DNA of 64,000 bases from Stenotrophomonas maltophilia (GTDB lineage: Bacteria > Pseudomonadota > Gammaproteobacteria > Xanthomonadales > Xanthomonadaceae). Of the stretch, positions 37,700 to 48,369 are shown one piece after another. The stretch is from assembly GCF_002205165.1 (NCBI RefSeq), contig NZ_NIVS01000022.1, forward strand, positions 1-64,000, read 5' to 3'. The notes below the pieces were generated by a model. It saw nothing but the letters and a program-made list of their open reading frames with translations. It did no database searches and was not told the origin of the DNA. Both the position numbers and the translations under genes were made by a program. Within the stretch, counting starts at the first letter, position 1. Every line of letters starts with the position of its first letter.

Positions 37700-40041
37700 C
37701 CCGTCGTCACCGTTCCCTGTTCCGCCCGGTGCGCCTGCCGCGCCCGTCCGCCGCAGCGGTGGCGTTCACCCTGACTTTGCTGTGCGGGGCCGTCTACGCG
37801 CAGAGCCCGCCCGTGCCCACGACGGCAGCGGCCGCTGAACCGATGGCCGCACCTGCCGACGCCGCGCCCGCCGCCGTGCTGCCCACCGCCCCGGCCGCGG
37901 GGACCCGGCAGAGCCGCTCCACACTCAAGCAGCTCGGCATCGATTACGAGATCACCCTGCGCGGCATCCAGGGTACGGCCGGCGTGCCGTTCTCGATCCG
38001 CAACGACCAGGTGGTGGATCGGGCCTCGCTGCACCTGAAGTACAGCTATTCGCCCGCGCTGCTGCCGGACCTGTCTCACCTGAAGGTGACCGTCAACGAC
38101 GTCACCGTGGCGACCCTGCCGACCCCGGTCGACCAGGCCGGGCGGATGATCGAGCGCGATATCGATATCGATCCGCGCATGATCATCGACTACAACCGGA
38201 TCAACCTGCAGTTGATCGGCCACTACACGCGCGAGTGCGAAGATCCCGATCACACCAGTCTGTGGGCGAACATCGACAGCGCCAGCTACCTGGAGCTGGG
38301 TTGGGCGCCGCTGCAGCTGACCAATGATCTGTCGCTGCTGCCGGTACCGTTCTTCGATGCCCGCGACACCAACCGGCTGGAACTGCCGTTCGTGTTCACC
38401 GGGCAGCCGGGGCAGGGCCTGCTGCAGTCGGCCGGCATCGTGTCGTCGTGGTTCGGCGCGCTGGCCGGTTACCGCGGTGCGCTGTTCCCCGCGTCGATCG
38501 ACACCGTGCCGCTGGAAGGCAACGCAGTGGTCGTGGCCACCCCGCGCAATCCGCCTGCCGGTCTGGTGCTGCCCGACATCAGCGGGCCGACCCTGGCTGT
38601 GATTGCCAACCCGAATGATGCCAACGGCAAGCTGCTGCTGGTGCTCGGCCGCGACGATGGCGAACTGCGCATCGCCGCTACCGCACTGACCCTGGGCGCG
38701 CCGCTGTCCGGCCCGACCGCGAGCATCGGCGACTTCAAGGAGATCGCGCCGCGCAAGCCGTACGACGCGCCGAACTGGATTCCCAGCGATCGGCCCGTGC
38801 GCGTGTCCGAACTGGTGCGGCAGACCAGCGAGTTGAACGTGGTTGGCTACCACCCGGACCTGATCCGGATCGGCCTGCAGCTGCCGCCGGACCTGTTCGT
38901 GTGGCGCCGCGACGGCATTCCGCTGGACCTGCGCTACCGCTATACGCTGCCCGAAGGGGCGGACAAGTCGGCGCTGAACATCAGCATCAACGATGCCTTC
39001 GTTACCACGCTGCCATTGAACGGTCGACCGGCACCGCGTTCGGTGTCGGACATGCTGTGGAACAAGCTCAAGGCACCGGGTGCGATGCCGATCCAGCAGA
39101 AGGTGATGCTGCCCACCGGGCCGTTCTCGTCCAACAGCCAGCTGCGCTTCCACTTCTTCTTCGACCGCCCGCAGGCGGCCGAGTGCAAGAACACCTTCCC
39201 GGATGTCTCCGCGGCGATCGATGGCGACACCAGCATCGACCTGAGCGGTTTCGACCACTACATGGCGATGCCCAACCTGGCCGCCTTCGGCAATGCCGGG
39301 TATCCGTTCACGCGCCTGGCCGATCTGTCCGAGACGGTGCTGGTCCTGCCGGACAACCCCAACGCCGATGATGTCGGCAACGTGTTGACCCTGCTCGGCC
39401 GCATGGGCGCCTCGACCGGTTATCCGGCACTGCGCAACCGCATCATCGCCGCACGCCAGGTTGGCGAGCATGCCGACCAGGATCTGGTGGTGCTCGGCTC
39501 GCGCCGCAGCCAGCCGCTGTTCGGCGAATGGGCCGCGCACCTGCCGATCGGCGAGGCCGGGCAGTCGCGCCGTGTCCAGCTCTCGGACTGGGTGTTCGAA
39601 CGCATGCCCTCGTTCCTGTCGCCGGATGCGCGCCGCACCGATCTGCCGACCACCGCCGAAGTCTCCGTGCGCCCGGATGCCGGTGACGTCGTGCTGATGG
39701 GCTTCGAGTCGCCGCTGCGCAAGGGTCGCAGCGTGATCGCGGTGATGGCCGACGACCCGGCCCAGGTGAACCGCCTGTTTGAAGCGTGGTTCGATCCGGA
39801 CCGCCTGCGCGATTTCCAGGGCAGTGTGGTGCTGCTGCAGAAGGACAAAGTGCGCAGCCTCGCCGGTAACCAGAGTTACTACGTCGGTCACCTGCCGCCA
39901 CTGACCTGGCTGCGCTGGTATTTCTCGCAGAGCCCGCTGCTCCTGGGGGCGTTCGTCGGCCTGGCCTGCCTGTTGCTGGCGCTGATCGCGCGGTGGCTGC
40001 TCAAGCGCAATGCCAAGGCCCGCATCGGGATGTCCGGCTGA
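37696..40041 (+). CDS. bcsB: Cellulose synthase periplasmic subunit BcsB
   Basis: Periplasmic, membrane-anchored partner of BcsA that guides the nascent glucan; 781 residues. It has a signal peptide (AVAFTLTLLCGAVYAQ), paired carbohydrate-binding and ferredoxin-like domains through the periplasmic body, and one C-terminal membrane helix (about 745-768, LLGAFVGLACLLLALIARWL) that packs on BcsA. Family segments include LHLKYSYSPALLPDLSHLKV and FDHYMAMPNLAAFGNAGYPF. The ATGA overlap with bcsA fits equimolar synthesis. Confidence 0.95.
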   Translation: MTRRHRSLFRPVRLPRPSAAAVAFTLTLLCGAVYAQSPPVPTTAAAAEPMAAPADAAPAAVLPTAPAAGTRQSRSTLKQLGIDYEITLRGIQGTAGVPFSIRNDQVVDRASLHLKYSYSPALLPDLSHLKVTVNDVTVATLPTPVDQAGRMIERDIDIDPRMIIDYNRINLQLIGHYTRECEDPDHTSLWANIDSASYLELGWAPLQLTNDLSLLPVPFFDARDTNRLELPFVFTGQPGQGLLQSAGIVSSWFGALAGYRGALFPASIDTVPLEGNAVVVATPRNPPAGLVLPDISGPTLAVIANPNDANGKLLLVLGRDDGELRIAATALTLGAPLSGPTASIGDFKEIAPRKPYDAPNWIPSDRPVRVSELVRQTSELNVVGYHPDLIRIGLQLPPDLFVWRRDGIPLDLRYRYTLPEGADKSALNISINDAFVTTLPLNGRPAPRSVSDMLWNKLKAPGAMPIQQKVMLPTGPFSSNSQLRFHFFFDRPQAAECKNTFPDVSAAIDGDTSIDLSGFDHYMAMPNLAAFGNAGYPFTRLADLSETVLVLPDNPNADDVGNVLTLLGRMGASTGYPALRNRIIAARQVGEHADQDLVVLGSRRSQPLFGEWAAHLPIGEAGQSRRVQLSDWVFERMPSFLSPDARRTDLPTTAEVSVRPDAGDVVLMGFESPLRKGRSVIAVMADDPAQVNRLFEAWFDPDRLRDFQGSVVLLQKDKVRSLAGNQSYYVGHLPPLTWLRWYFSQSPLLLGAFVGLACLLLALIARWLLKRNAKARIGMSG

Positions 40042-40043
40042 GC

Positions 40044-41207
40044 ATGCGCGACCCGTCCGTCCCCGTGCTGGCGCCCGCGCGCCGGCGCTTTCTGCAGGCG
40101 ATGGCGGCGGCCGGTGCCGCCGCCGTGCTGCCGCTCACTGCCCTGGCACAGGCCTGCGGCACGCCTTGGCGCGAGTGGCGCGCGTTTGTCGATCGGCATA
40201 TCGAGCCGGACGGCCGCGTGGTCGATCATCTCAATACCGACCTGCGCAGCACCTCCGAATCGCAGTCCTACGGGTTGTTCTTCGCCCTGGTGGACAATGA
40301 TCCGATCCTGTTTGATCGGATTCTGGCCTGGACCCGCCGTCATCTCTGCCGTGGCCGTGCCGATCTCAATCTGCCGGCGTGGCTGTGGGGCCGGGCCGCC
40401 GATGGCCAGTTCCGCGTGCTCGATACCAACACCGCCTCCGACGGTGAGCTGTGGATCGCCTACGCACTGCTTGAAGCCGGACGGTTGTGGAAGCGCCCCG
40501 GCCTGGTCGAAGCCGGCCGGCAGACGCTGGCGCTGATGCGTACGGCCGAAGTCGTCGAGCTGCCCGGCTTCGGACCGATGCTGCTGCCAGGAAACCGCGG
40601 CTTCGTCCATGCCGACCGCTGGACGCTCAACCCCAGCTACCTGCCGCTGTTCGTGCTGCGCCGCTTTGCCGCCGTTGATGCGCGCGGCCCGTGGGCGCGG
40701 CTGGCCGAACGCAGCGTGGCGATGACGCGGGCCAGTGCACCGGTTGGTTTCGCGCCGGACTGGATCGCCTGGAACGGCAAGGCCTTCGTGGTCGACCCGG
40801 GCAAAGGCGCGAACGGCAGCTACGATGCCATCCGCTGCTATCTGTGGGCGGGGATGACCGATCCGGCCGATCCATTGCGGCGCACGCTGCTGGACGGCTT
40901 GTCCGGCCCGGCATCCCTGCTGCGTGCACAGACCGGCTTTGCCGAGAAGATCGATACGCGTCGCGGCGTCGGCACCGGCGCACCGTCGCCGGGCTTTGCC
41001 GCTGCGCTGCTGCCCTACCTCAGTGCCCTCGGGCAGCCCGCGCTGGCCAAGGCGCAGCTGGCACGGATTCCCGCGGCCGGCACCCTCAACTATTACGATC
41101 GTGCCCTGGTGCTGTTCGGCAAGGGCTGGATGGATCGCCGCTACCGTTTTTCTGCCGATGGGCGACTGCTGCCCGCGTGGAGTTCGCCATGTTCCGCAAG
41201 ACCCTGA
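40044..41207 (+). CDS. bcsZ: GH8 endoglucanase BcsZ (first copy, Tat-like signal)
   Basis: Periplasmic endo-beta-1,4-glucanase of glycoside hydrolase family 8, which trims or edits cellulose during export; 387-residue precursor. The signal ARRRFLQAMAAAGAAAVLP has the twin-arginine pattern RRxFLx, so Tat export is possible. The catalytic acid lies in STSESQSY (Glu72) and the base in GSYDAIRCY (Asp261), matching E55 and D243 of E. coli BcsZ. PAWLWG, ASDGELW, LNPSYLP and FAPDW are also conserved. The start at ATG 40044 is two bases after bcsB. The gene overlaps bcsC by 19 bases. Confidence 0.94.
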   Translation: MRDPSVPVLAPARRRFLQAMAAAGAAAVLPLTALAQACGTPWREWRAFVDRHIEPDGRVVDHLNTDLRSTSESQSYGLFFALVDNDPILFDRILAWTRRHLCRGRADLNLPAWLWGRAADGQFRVLDTNTASDGELWIAYALLEAGRLWKRPGLVEAGRQTLALMRTAEVVELPGFGPMLLPGNRGFVHADRWTLNPSYLPLFVLRRFAAVDARGPWARLAERSVAMTRASAPVGFAPDWIAWNGKAFVVDPGKGANGSYDAIRCYLWAGMTDPADPLRRTLLDGLSGPASLLRAQTGFAEKIDTRRGVGTGAPSPGFAAALLPYLSALGQPALAKAQLARIPAAGTLNYYDRALVLFGKGWMDRRYRFSADGRLLPAWSSPCSARP

Positions 41208-44200
41208 CCCCCCTTTGCCTGGTCGGCCTGTGTGTGTTGACCGTGCCGGCCTTCGCGCAGAACGCGTCGTCGACGCAGCAGCTGGTCAGCCAGGGCAATT
41301 ACTGGCAGGACCAGGGCCGTGAGGATCTGGCGGCCGATGCCTGGCGCAAACTGCTGGCGACCGATCCCAACCAGGCCGACGCACTGCTCGGCCTGGGCCT
41401 GATCGACCTCAACCAGGGCCGCCGTGCCGAGGCGCAGAAGCGACTGCAGCAACTGCAGGCACGTCATCCGTCCTCGGCGCAGACCACGCGCCTGCGCATG
41501 GCGCTCGGCGGTGGCGGTGGTGGCAACCAGCTGCAGACCGCGCGTCGCGCGGCGGCGGCCGGTCGCTATGTCGAAGCGGTGCGCGCCTACGACGAAGCGT
41601 TCGGTGCGGGCGGCCCGCCCAATGATCTGGCGCTGGAGTACTACCAGGTGCTGGCCGGCACGCCGGAAGGCTGGACGCGTGCGCGCGATGGCCTGCGCCG
41701 CATCGCCACCGGCAACAACAACCCGGCCAAGCTCGCGCTGGCGCAGGTGCTGACCTACCGCGAGCCGACCCGCCGCGAAGGCATCGCCCAGCTGCGCACG
41801 CTCAGCCAGGCCAACGACACCGCCGGCCCCGCACGCGCGGCCTGGCGCCAGGCGCTGCTGTGGCTCAACGCCACCACCGCCGATGCGCCGCTGTACCAGG
41901 CCTTCCTGGAGGTGGTGCCGAATGACCGCGAGGTGGCGGCCAAGCAGGCGCAGCTGCGCGAACAGGCCATCGCCAACCGCCCGGTGCCGCAGGACCCGAA
42001 CCAGCGACTGCTGGGCGAAGGCTTCCGTGCTTTGGACGGCAACAACCTGGCCCAGGCTGAAGCCCGTTTCGCCCAGGTGCTGCGCGCGCGTCCGCGCGAT
42101 GCCGAGGCACTCGGTGGCCTGGGCTCGGTGCGCCTGCGCCAGGAGCGCTTTGGCGAGGCCAATGAACTGCTGCGCCCGGCGGCTGCGATCAACGGCAAGT
42201 GGCGCAGCGCGGCAGATGCCGCGCGCTACTGGCTGACCCTGCAGGAGGTGCGTCGCCAGCCCGGCGCCGATGCCATCACCCGCGTGCAGCAGGTCATCGC
42301 GCTGCAGCCCAAAGAACCGGCCGGCTATGTCGCGCTGGCCGACCTGCAGAGTGGCAGCGATCCGGCTGCGGCTGAACGCAGCTACCGCAAGGCGCTGGAA
42401 CTGGATGCCGGCAACGCCGGCGCCCTGCAGGGCCTGGTCGGTCTGCTGGGTCGCCTGGGCCGCGCCGATGAGGCGGCCGCGCTGTTCGACCGCCTGACCC
42501 CGGCCCAGCAGGAAAGCGCCGGTGGCCAGTCCGTGCTGCGCGCCAACCTGGCCCGTGCCCGCGCGCAGCAGGCGCTGGCCGAGGGCAGCATCGAGATGGC
42601 GCAGATCGAGCTGGAAGATGCATTGCTGGTACAGCCGCGTGATCCATGGCTGCGGTTGGAACTGGCGCGGCTGTACAAGCGTGCCGGCCGCCCCGACCAG
42701 GCCAACGGCGTGATCGAAGGCCTGCGCGCGCTGGATGACAGCTCGGCGACCTCGCTGTATGCCCAGGCCCTGTTCGCGCAGGAAAACAGCGATTGGCCGC
42801 GCGCGTATGCGCTGCTCGAACGCATTCCCGCCGCCTCGCGCGATTCGGAAATGACCGCCCTGCACGACACCGCATGGGTGCAGGTGCAGGCCGCCCAGGC
42901 CCGTTCCCTCATGCAGCGCCAGCGCAGTGGGGAAGCGCAGCTCCTGCTGGCCCGCGCCGAAGCCGCCCTCGGCGACCGGGTCAAGAACCCGGCCATCGTG
43001 GCCGCGTTGGCCGGTGCCTACGCCGACATCGGCAGCCAGCAGCGCGCGCTGGTGCTCGCGCAGCGCCTGATCGAAGGCGGCTCGCCCAGCGTGGACAACC
43101 GCCTGGAATATGCCTCGGTGCTGCTGCGCGCAGGTCGTGATGGTGAGGTCGCCGCGATTCTGCGCCAGCTGGCCGATGTGCCATTGTCGGCCAGCCAGCA
43201 GACCCGGTTGAACGATCTGCGCAGCGGCTACGTGCTGCGCCAGGTCGATGCGCTGCGCGAGCTCGGCAATCTTGAAGGTGCATACGCGGTATTGGCCCCG
43301 GCGTTGGCCGAGCGCCCGCAGGACCCGCGCAACATCGCTGCCCTGGCACGGCTGTATGCCGCCGCGGGAGACAACGGCCAGGCGTTGGCGTTGTACCAGC
43401 AGCAACTGCAGCTGGCCCCGGGCGATCTGGATGCGATGGTCGCCGCTGCCGGCAGTGCCGCGGCGATGCGCGACATGGACCTGGCCGAACAGTATCTGGA
43501 GCGCGCGCTCAAACAGGCGCCGGAGTCGCCGGATGTGTTGGCCGCCGCAGGACGTGTGTATCGCGCCGCGGGCAAGAACCGCCGCGCCGAAAGCTACTTC
43601 CGTGCCTCCCTGGCCGCTGCTGCGAAGGGCAGTGGCCAGCTCGACAACGGCTACCCGCAGGCCAGCACCGCGATGCTGGCAAGCGGTGGCAGCTTCAATC
43701 CGTTCGCCGGTCTCAACCGTGGCGGCGGCACCCGCACCGCGGCGCTGCGCGATGGTGGCCTGCCGTTGCCGACCGCGGCCGCACGTCTGGCTGCCGAACC
43801 GCTGCCGATGGATGCAGCGCCGTCGATGGGCATGAGCACGGGACTGGCGGGCGTCACCCCGATGATCGATGCTGATGGCCTGCCCGAACCGGTCATGGCC
43901 ACGGCTGCCGCCAGTGGCGGGGTCGCCCTGCCGTTGCCGGTGCCAGGCTCGCGCCAGGTGCCGAGCCAGGCGAGCGTGCCGCGCGCGTCGCGCAACACTG
44001 CGCTTGGCCCGCTGCCACCGGCCACCACTGGCAATGGCGTGCTTGATGAACTGCGCGCGCTCAAGGCCGAGAACAGCAGCAGCCTGGCCGTGGGCGCGGC
44101 GTATCGCACCCGTGCGGGCGAAGCGGGCATGGGGCAGCTCGACGACCTGCAGGTGCCGCTGGAAGGGCAGTTCGCGGTGGGTGACGGCAAGCTCAAGGTG

Positions 44201-45670
44201 GCCATCACCCCGACCGTGCTCGATGCGGGGCGCCCGGATCCCGAGTACACCAGCGCCAGCCGCTTCGGTGGTGGCCCGCAGGCCGCCCTGGCCGGGGCGC
44301 TGGCCGCGGACCGCACGCCGGTCGATGATCTGGTTGGCTCGTCGCTGTACCAGACGCTGTTGACCCGTGGCGAAAGCAACGCGACCCGCAATCTGATCTA
44401 CGACCGCGCGCTGGACAACGGCCGCTACCAGGAACTGTTCAACCAGACCGACGGTTCACTCACCCAGGCAGAACGTGCCGCTGCCGCACGTGCGCTGCTG
44501 TTCGCTGATCCACTGCCGAGCTACATCCTCAGCCGTGATCTGGCCAACACCCCGATCAGCGACATCGCCACCCAGGTGCTGGGCAATGCCGGCTTGGTAC
44601 GCGGGCTGAGCGCCGCCGAGCAGGCCCAGCTCAAAACGCTGGCCCAGGGCGGCGGTGGCTCGCAGACCCCGCAGGCGTTCCAGGACACCCTCTACGCGAT
44701 GGTGGCCAACGCCGCCGGTGCGCGCCGAATGAGTTCTCAGGATGCCAGCGGTGCCGGCGTCTCGGTCGGCTACGAGCGCGGTGGTTTCCGTGCCGATGTC
44801 GGCAGCACTCCACTGGGCTTCGATGACACACAGATCGTCGGCGGCATTGGCTACCGCGGTCAGATTGGCGATGCGCTGACCTGGTCCGGCGAAGCCTCGC
44901 GCCGCGCGGTGACCGACAGCCTGCTGTCCTTCGCCGGTGTGGAAGATGCGCGCAGCGGCCTGCGCTGGGGCGGGGTGACCGCCAGCGGTGCCAAGCTCGC
45001 AGCGACGGTCGACAACGGCCAGCTTGGCGGCTACGCGAGCCTGTCCTGGCATCGCCTGGAAGGCGAGAACGTGGCCGACAATGATCGCCAGGAAGTGGGC
45101 GTGGGCGTCTACGTGCATGCCCTGGAAACCGACAACCAGTCGCTGACCGCCGGCCTGAACCTGACCGCGATGCAGTACGACCGCAACCTCAGTGGCTTCA
45201 CCTTTGGCCATGGCGGTTACTTCAGCCCGCAACGCTACGTGGATGTCGGCTTCCCGGTGCACTGGAACGGCCGCACCTCCAGCGGCCGCGTCGCGTGGCA
45301 GCTCGATACCAGCGTCGGCGTGCAGCACTTCAAGGAAGACGCCGCGCCGTACTTCCCGACCGACCCGGCGATGCAGCAGGCCGCCTACGAGGCGGCCTCG
45401 ATGGCCGCGCTGCTGGGTCTGACCACCGAGTACGTGGAACCGGTCTACACCGGCCAGACCAAGACCGGCGTGTCCTACAACCTCAGTGCCGCCGCCGAAT
45501 GGCAGCTGTCTTCGCAGCTGTTCCTGGGCGGGCGAATGGAGTTCAACAATGCGCGCGATTACCGCCAGTTCGGTACCAGCCTGTACCTGCGCTTCCTGCT
45601 CGACCGGCTCGGCGCCGGGCTGGGCAAGCAGCCGCAGCCGCTGCGCTCGCCGTACGCCTCGGGTGAATGA
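41189..45670 (+). CDS. bcsC: Cellulose export protein BcsC
   Basis: Outer-membrane exporter of cellulose; 1493 residues. A signal peptide (LVGLCVLTVPAFAQ) is followed by many tetratricopeptide repeats spanning about 30-820, which bridge the periplasm. A Pro/Ala-rich linker (about 830-950) precedes the BCSC_C beta-barrel (about 950-1480; LDELRALKAENSSSLAVG, YRGQIGDALTWSGEASRR), and the end is FLLDRLGAGLGKQ. I start at ATG 41189 (MFRKTLTPL), inside the end of bcsZ. Its length is somewhat greater than the roughly 1150 residues of E. coli BcsC. Confidence 0.95.
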   Translation: MFRKTLTPLCLVGLCVLTVPAFAQNASSTQQLVSQGNYWQDQGREDLAADAWRKLLATDPNQADALLGLGLIDLNQGRRAEAQKRLQQLQARHPSSAQTTRLRMALGGGGGGNQLQTARRAAAAGRYVEAVRAYDEAFGAGGPPNDLALEYYQVLAGTPEGWTRARDGLRRIATGNNNPAKLALAQVLTYREPTRREGIAQLRTLSQANDTAGPARAAWRQALLWLNATTADAPLYQAFLEVVPNDREVAAKQAQLREQAIANRPVPQDPNQRLLGEGFRALDGNNLAQAEARFAQVLRARPRDAEALGGLGSVRLRQERFGEANELLRPAAAINGKWRSAADAARYWLTLQEVRRQPGADAITRVQQVIALQPKEPAGYVALADLQSGSDPAAAERSYRKALELDAGNAGALQGLVGLLGRLGRADEAAALFDRLTPAQQESAGGQSVLRANLARARAQQALAEGSIEMAQIELEDALLVQPRDPWLRLELARLYKRAGRPDQANGVIEGLRALDDSSATSLYAQALFAQENSDWPRAYALLERIPAASRDSEMTALHDTAWVQVQAAQARSLMQRQRSGEAQLLLARAEAALGDRVKNPAIVAALAGAYADIGSQQRALVLAQRLIEGGSPSVDNRLEYASVLLRAGRDGEVAAILRQLADVPLSASQQTRLNDLRSGYVLRQVDALRELGNLEGAYAVLAPALAERPQDPRNIAALARLYAAAGDNGQALALYQQQLQLAPGDLDAMVAAAGSAAAMRDMDLAEQYLERALKQAPESPDVLAAAGRVYRAAGKNRRAESYFRASLAAAAKGSGQLDNGYPQASTAMLASGGSFNPFAGLNRGGGTRTAALRDGGLPLPTAAARLAAEPLPMDAAPSMGMSTGLAGVTPMIDADGLPEPVMATAAASGGVALPLPVPGSRQVPSQASVPRASRNTALGPLPPATTGNGVLDELRALKAENSSSLAVGAAYRTRAGEAGMGQLDDLQVPLEGQFAVGDGKLKVAITPTVLDAGRPDPEYTSASRFGGGPQAALAGALAADRTPVDDLVGSSLYQTLLTRGESNATRNLIYDRALDNGRYQELFNQTDGSLTQAERAAAARALLFADPLPSYILSRDLANTPISDIATQVLGNAGLVRGLSAAEQAQLKTLAQGGGGSQTPQAFQDTLYAMVANAAGARRMSSQDASGAGVSVGYERGGFRADVGSTPLGFDDTQIVGGIGYRGQIGDALTWSGEASRRAVTDSLLSFAGVEDARSGLRWGGVTASGAKLAATVDNGQLGGYASLSWHRLEGENVADNDRQEVGVGVYVHALETDNQSLTAGLNLTAMQYDRNLSGFTFGHGGYFSPQRYVDVGFPVHWNGRTSSGRVAWQLDTSVGVQHFKEDAAPYFPTDPAMQQAAYEAASMAALLGLTTEYVEPVYTGQTKTGVSYNLSAAAEWQLSSQLFLGGRMEFNNARDYRQFGTSLYLRFLLDRLGAGLGKQPQPLRSPYASGE

Positions 45671-45769
45671 TCGCCGTCATGCGCTGATGACCGGCCCGCT
45701 GCCAGGCTTTACCTGGCCGCGGGCGTCCCGCAGGCTTGCCGGGTTACTGCTGCGAAGAGGCTGACGTCC

Positions 45770-46918
45770 GTGACTGATTCCCCATCGTTCCATCGGATGC
45801 GCCGCCGCCTGATGCAGGCGCTGGCCGTTACTCCGCTGCTGGCCTGCTCGGCCAACGGCCCGGCACGCGGCCCCGGTCCGTGGACGGCATGGCAGGTGAT
45901 GCGTGCTTCCAGCGTGACCCCGGACGGGCGCATGGTCGACCACAACAACACCGATCAGCGCTCGACCTCCGAAGGCCAGTCCTACGCACTGTTCTTCGCG
46001 CTGGTGGACAACGACCAGCCACTGTTCGACCGCATCCTGCGCTGGACCGAGGACAACCTCGCCGGCGGCAGCATGGCCCAGCGCCTGCCGGCCTGGCTGT
46101 GGGGGCGCGACACCACGGCCAATGCGTGGAAGGTGCTTGACGACAATCCCGCCAGCGATTCGGACGTCTGGCTGGCCTACACCCTGCACGAAGCTGCGCG
46201 GTTGTGGAAACGCCCGGCGCTGCGCCAGACCGCCGAGGCGATGCTGGCCGCGGTGCAGGTGCAGGAGCTGGTCGATGTGCCCGGCCTGGGCACGATGCTG
46301 ATGCCCGGCCCGAAAGGATTTGCGACCGAAGATACCTGGCGCTTCAATCCCAGCTACGTGCCGCTGCCGTTGCTGCGCCGGTTTGCCGCGCTCGACCCGA
46401 CCGGCCCGTGGACCACCGTGATCGGCAACAGCGTGCGCCTGTTGCGCGACACCGCACCCCACGGCTTTGCGCCCGATTGGACGGCGTGGCGCGATGGTGC
46501 CTTCATCGCCGATCCGGACAAGGGCCCGCTCGGCAGTTACGACGCCATCCGCTGCTACCTATGGGCGGGCATGACCGCCGTGAACGATCCCAGTTTCCGC
46601 TCGCTGCTGGATGCGCTGCACGGCCCGTTGAGCACGCTGCGCGAAGGGCAGCCGATGCCGGAGAAGGTCAACACGCTCACCGGTACACGCGAAGGCACGG
46701 GCAACTACGGCTTCCAGGCGGCCCTGGTGCCGTATCTGCAGGTGCAGGGTGAGGCAGGCCGGGCAAAGGCGATGGCTGCCTCGCTGCCCACCCCGGAGCA
46801 GCAACGCGCCGCACCGCCACGCTATTACGAGCAGGTGCTCAGCCTGTTTGCCATCGGTTGGTACGAAGGCCGCTATCGCTTCGCCGCAGACGGCCAACTG
46901 CGGCCGTCCTGGGCGTGA
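45770..46918 (+). CDS. Second BcsZ-like GH8 endoglucanase (probable lipoprotein)
   Basis: A 382-residue paralogue of the BcsZ encoded before bcsC. Catalytic residues are intact: Glu68 in STSEGQSYALFFALVDND and Asp258 in GSYDAIRCYLWAGM. PAWLWGRD, ASDSDVW, FNPSYVP and FAPDW are also kept. The signal RMRRRLMQALAVTPLLAC ends in a lipobox-like LLAC, so it may be lipid-anchored, unlike copy one. Translation starts at GTG 45770 with GAAGAGG nine bases upstream. It is the last gene of the bcs operon, 99 bases after bcsC. It probably arose by local duplication and now has a different location or timing. Confidence 0.9.
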   Translation: MTDSPSFHRMRRRLMQALAVTPLLACSANGPARGPGPWTAWQVMRASSVTPDGRMVDHNNTDQRSTSEGQSYALFFALVDNDQPLFDRILRWTEDNLAGGSMAQRLPAWLWGRDTTANAWKVLDDNPASDSDVWLAYTLHEAARLWKRPALRQTAEAMLAAVQVQELVDVPGLGTMLMPGPKGFATEDTWRFNPSYVPLPLLRRFAALDPTGPWTTVIGNSVRLLRDTAPHGFAPDWTAWRDGAFIADPDKGPLGSYDAIRCYLWAGMTAVNDPSFRSLLDALHGPLSTLREGQPMPEKVNTLTGTREGTGNYGFQAALVPYLQVQGEAGRAKAMAASLPTPEQQRAAPPRYYEQVLSLFAIGWYEGRYRFAADGQLRPSWA

Positions 46919-46924
46919 TGCGCC

Positions 46925-46949
46925 GCCTACCGACTACCGGTCGGTAGGC
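46925..46949. repeat. SMAG-like palindrome between convergent genes
   Basis: A perfect 10-bp stem (GCCTACCGAC / GTCGGTAGGC) carries CTAC and GTAG inside both arms. It lies seven bases after the bcsZ-like stop and 11 before the end of the convergent permease gene, so it may also act as a bidirectional transcript end. There is no T tract. Confidence 0.5.
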
Positions 46950-46959
46950 GCGTGCGCCC

Positions 46960-48276
<1,317 letters not shown>

Positions 48277-48301
48277 GCTGGTTATCTCGCGACGATAAGG
48301 C

Positions 48302-48326
48302 GTCACGACCAACGGTCGTGACCTAC
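48302..48326. repeat. SMAG-like REP hairpin
   Basis: A perfect 9-bp stem (GTCACGACC / GGTCGTGAC) with loop AAC is followed by CTAC; read on the minus strand it starts with GTAG. This is the standard SMAG layout. It sits between the permease start and the ettA terminator. Confidence 0.6.
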
Positions 48327-48334
48327 CGGAATGC

Positions 48335-48365
48335 AAACGGCCGCGCAGTGCGCGGCCGTTTTTGC
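48335..48365. terminator. Terminator between ettA and the permease
   Basis: The stem AAACGGCCGCGC / GCGCGGCCGTTT has T residues on both strands: five on the plus side and three on the minus side. It lies five bases beyond the ettA stop and would end that transcript. Confidence 0.75.
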
Positions 48366-48369
48366 TTTC

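Noticed and set aside
45687..45764. 25-codon frame between bcsC and the second GH8 gene
   Set aside because: It has no ribosome binding site, no conserved feature and an Arg-rich composition typical of chance frames at this GC content.
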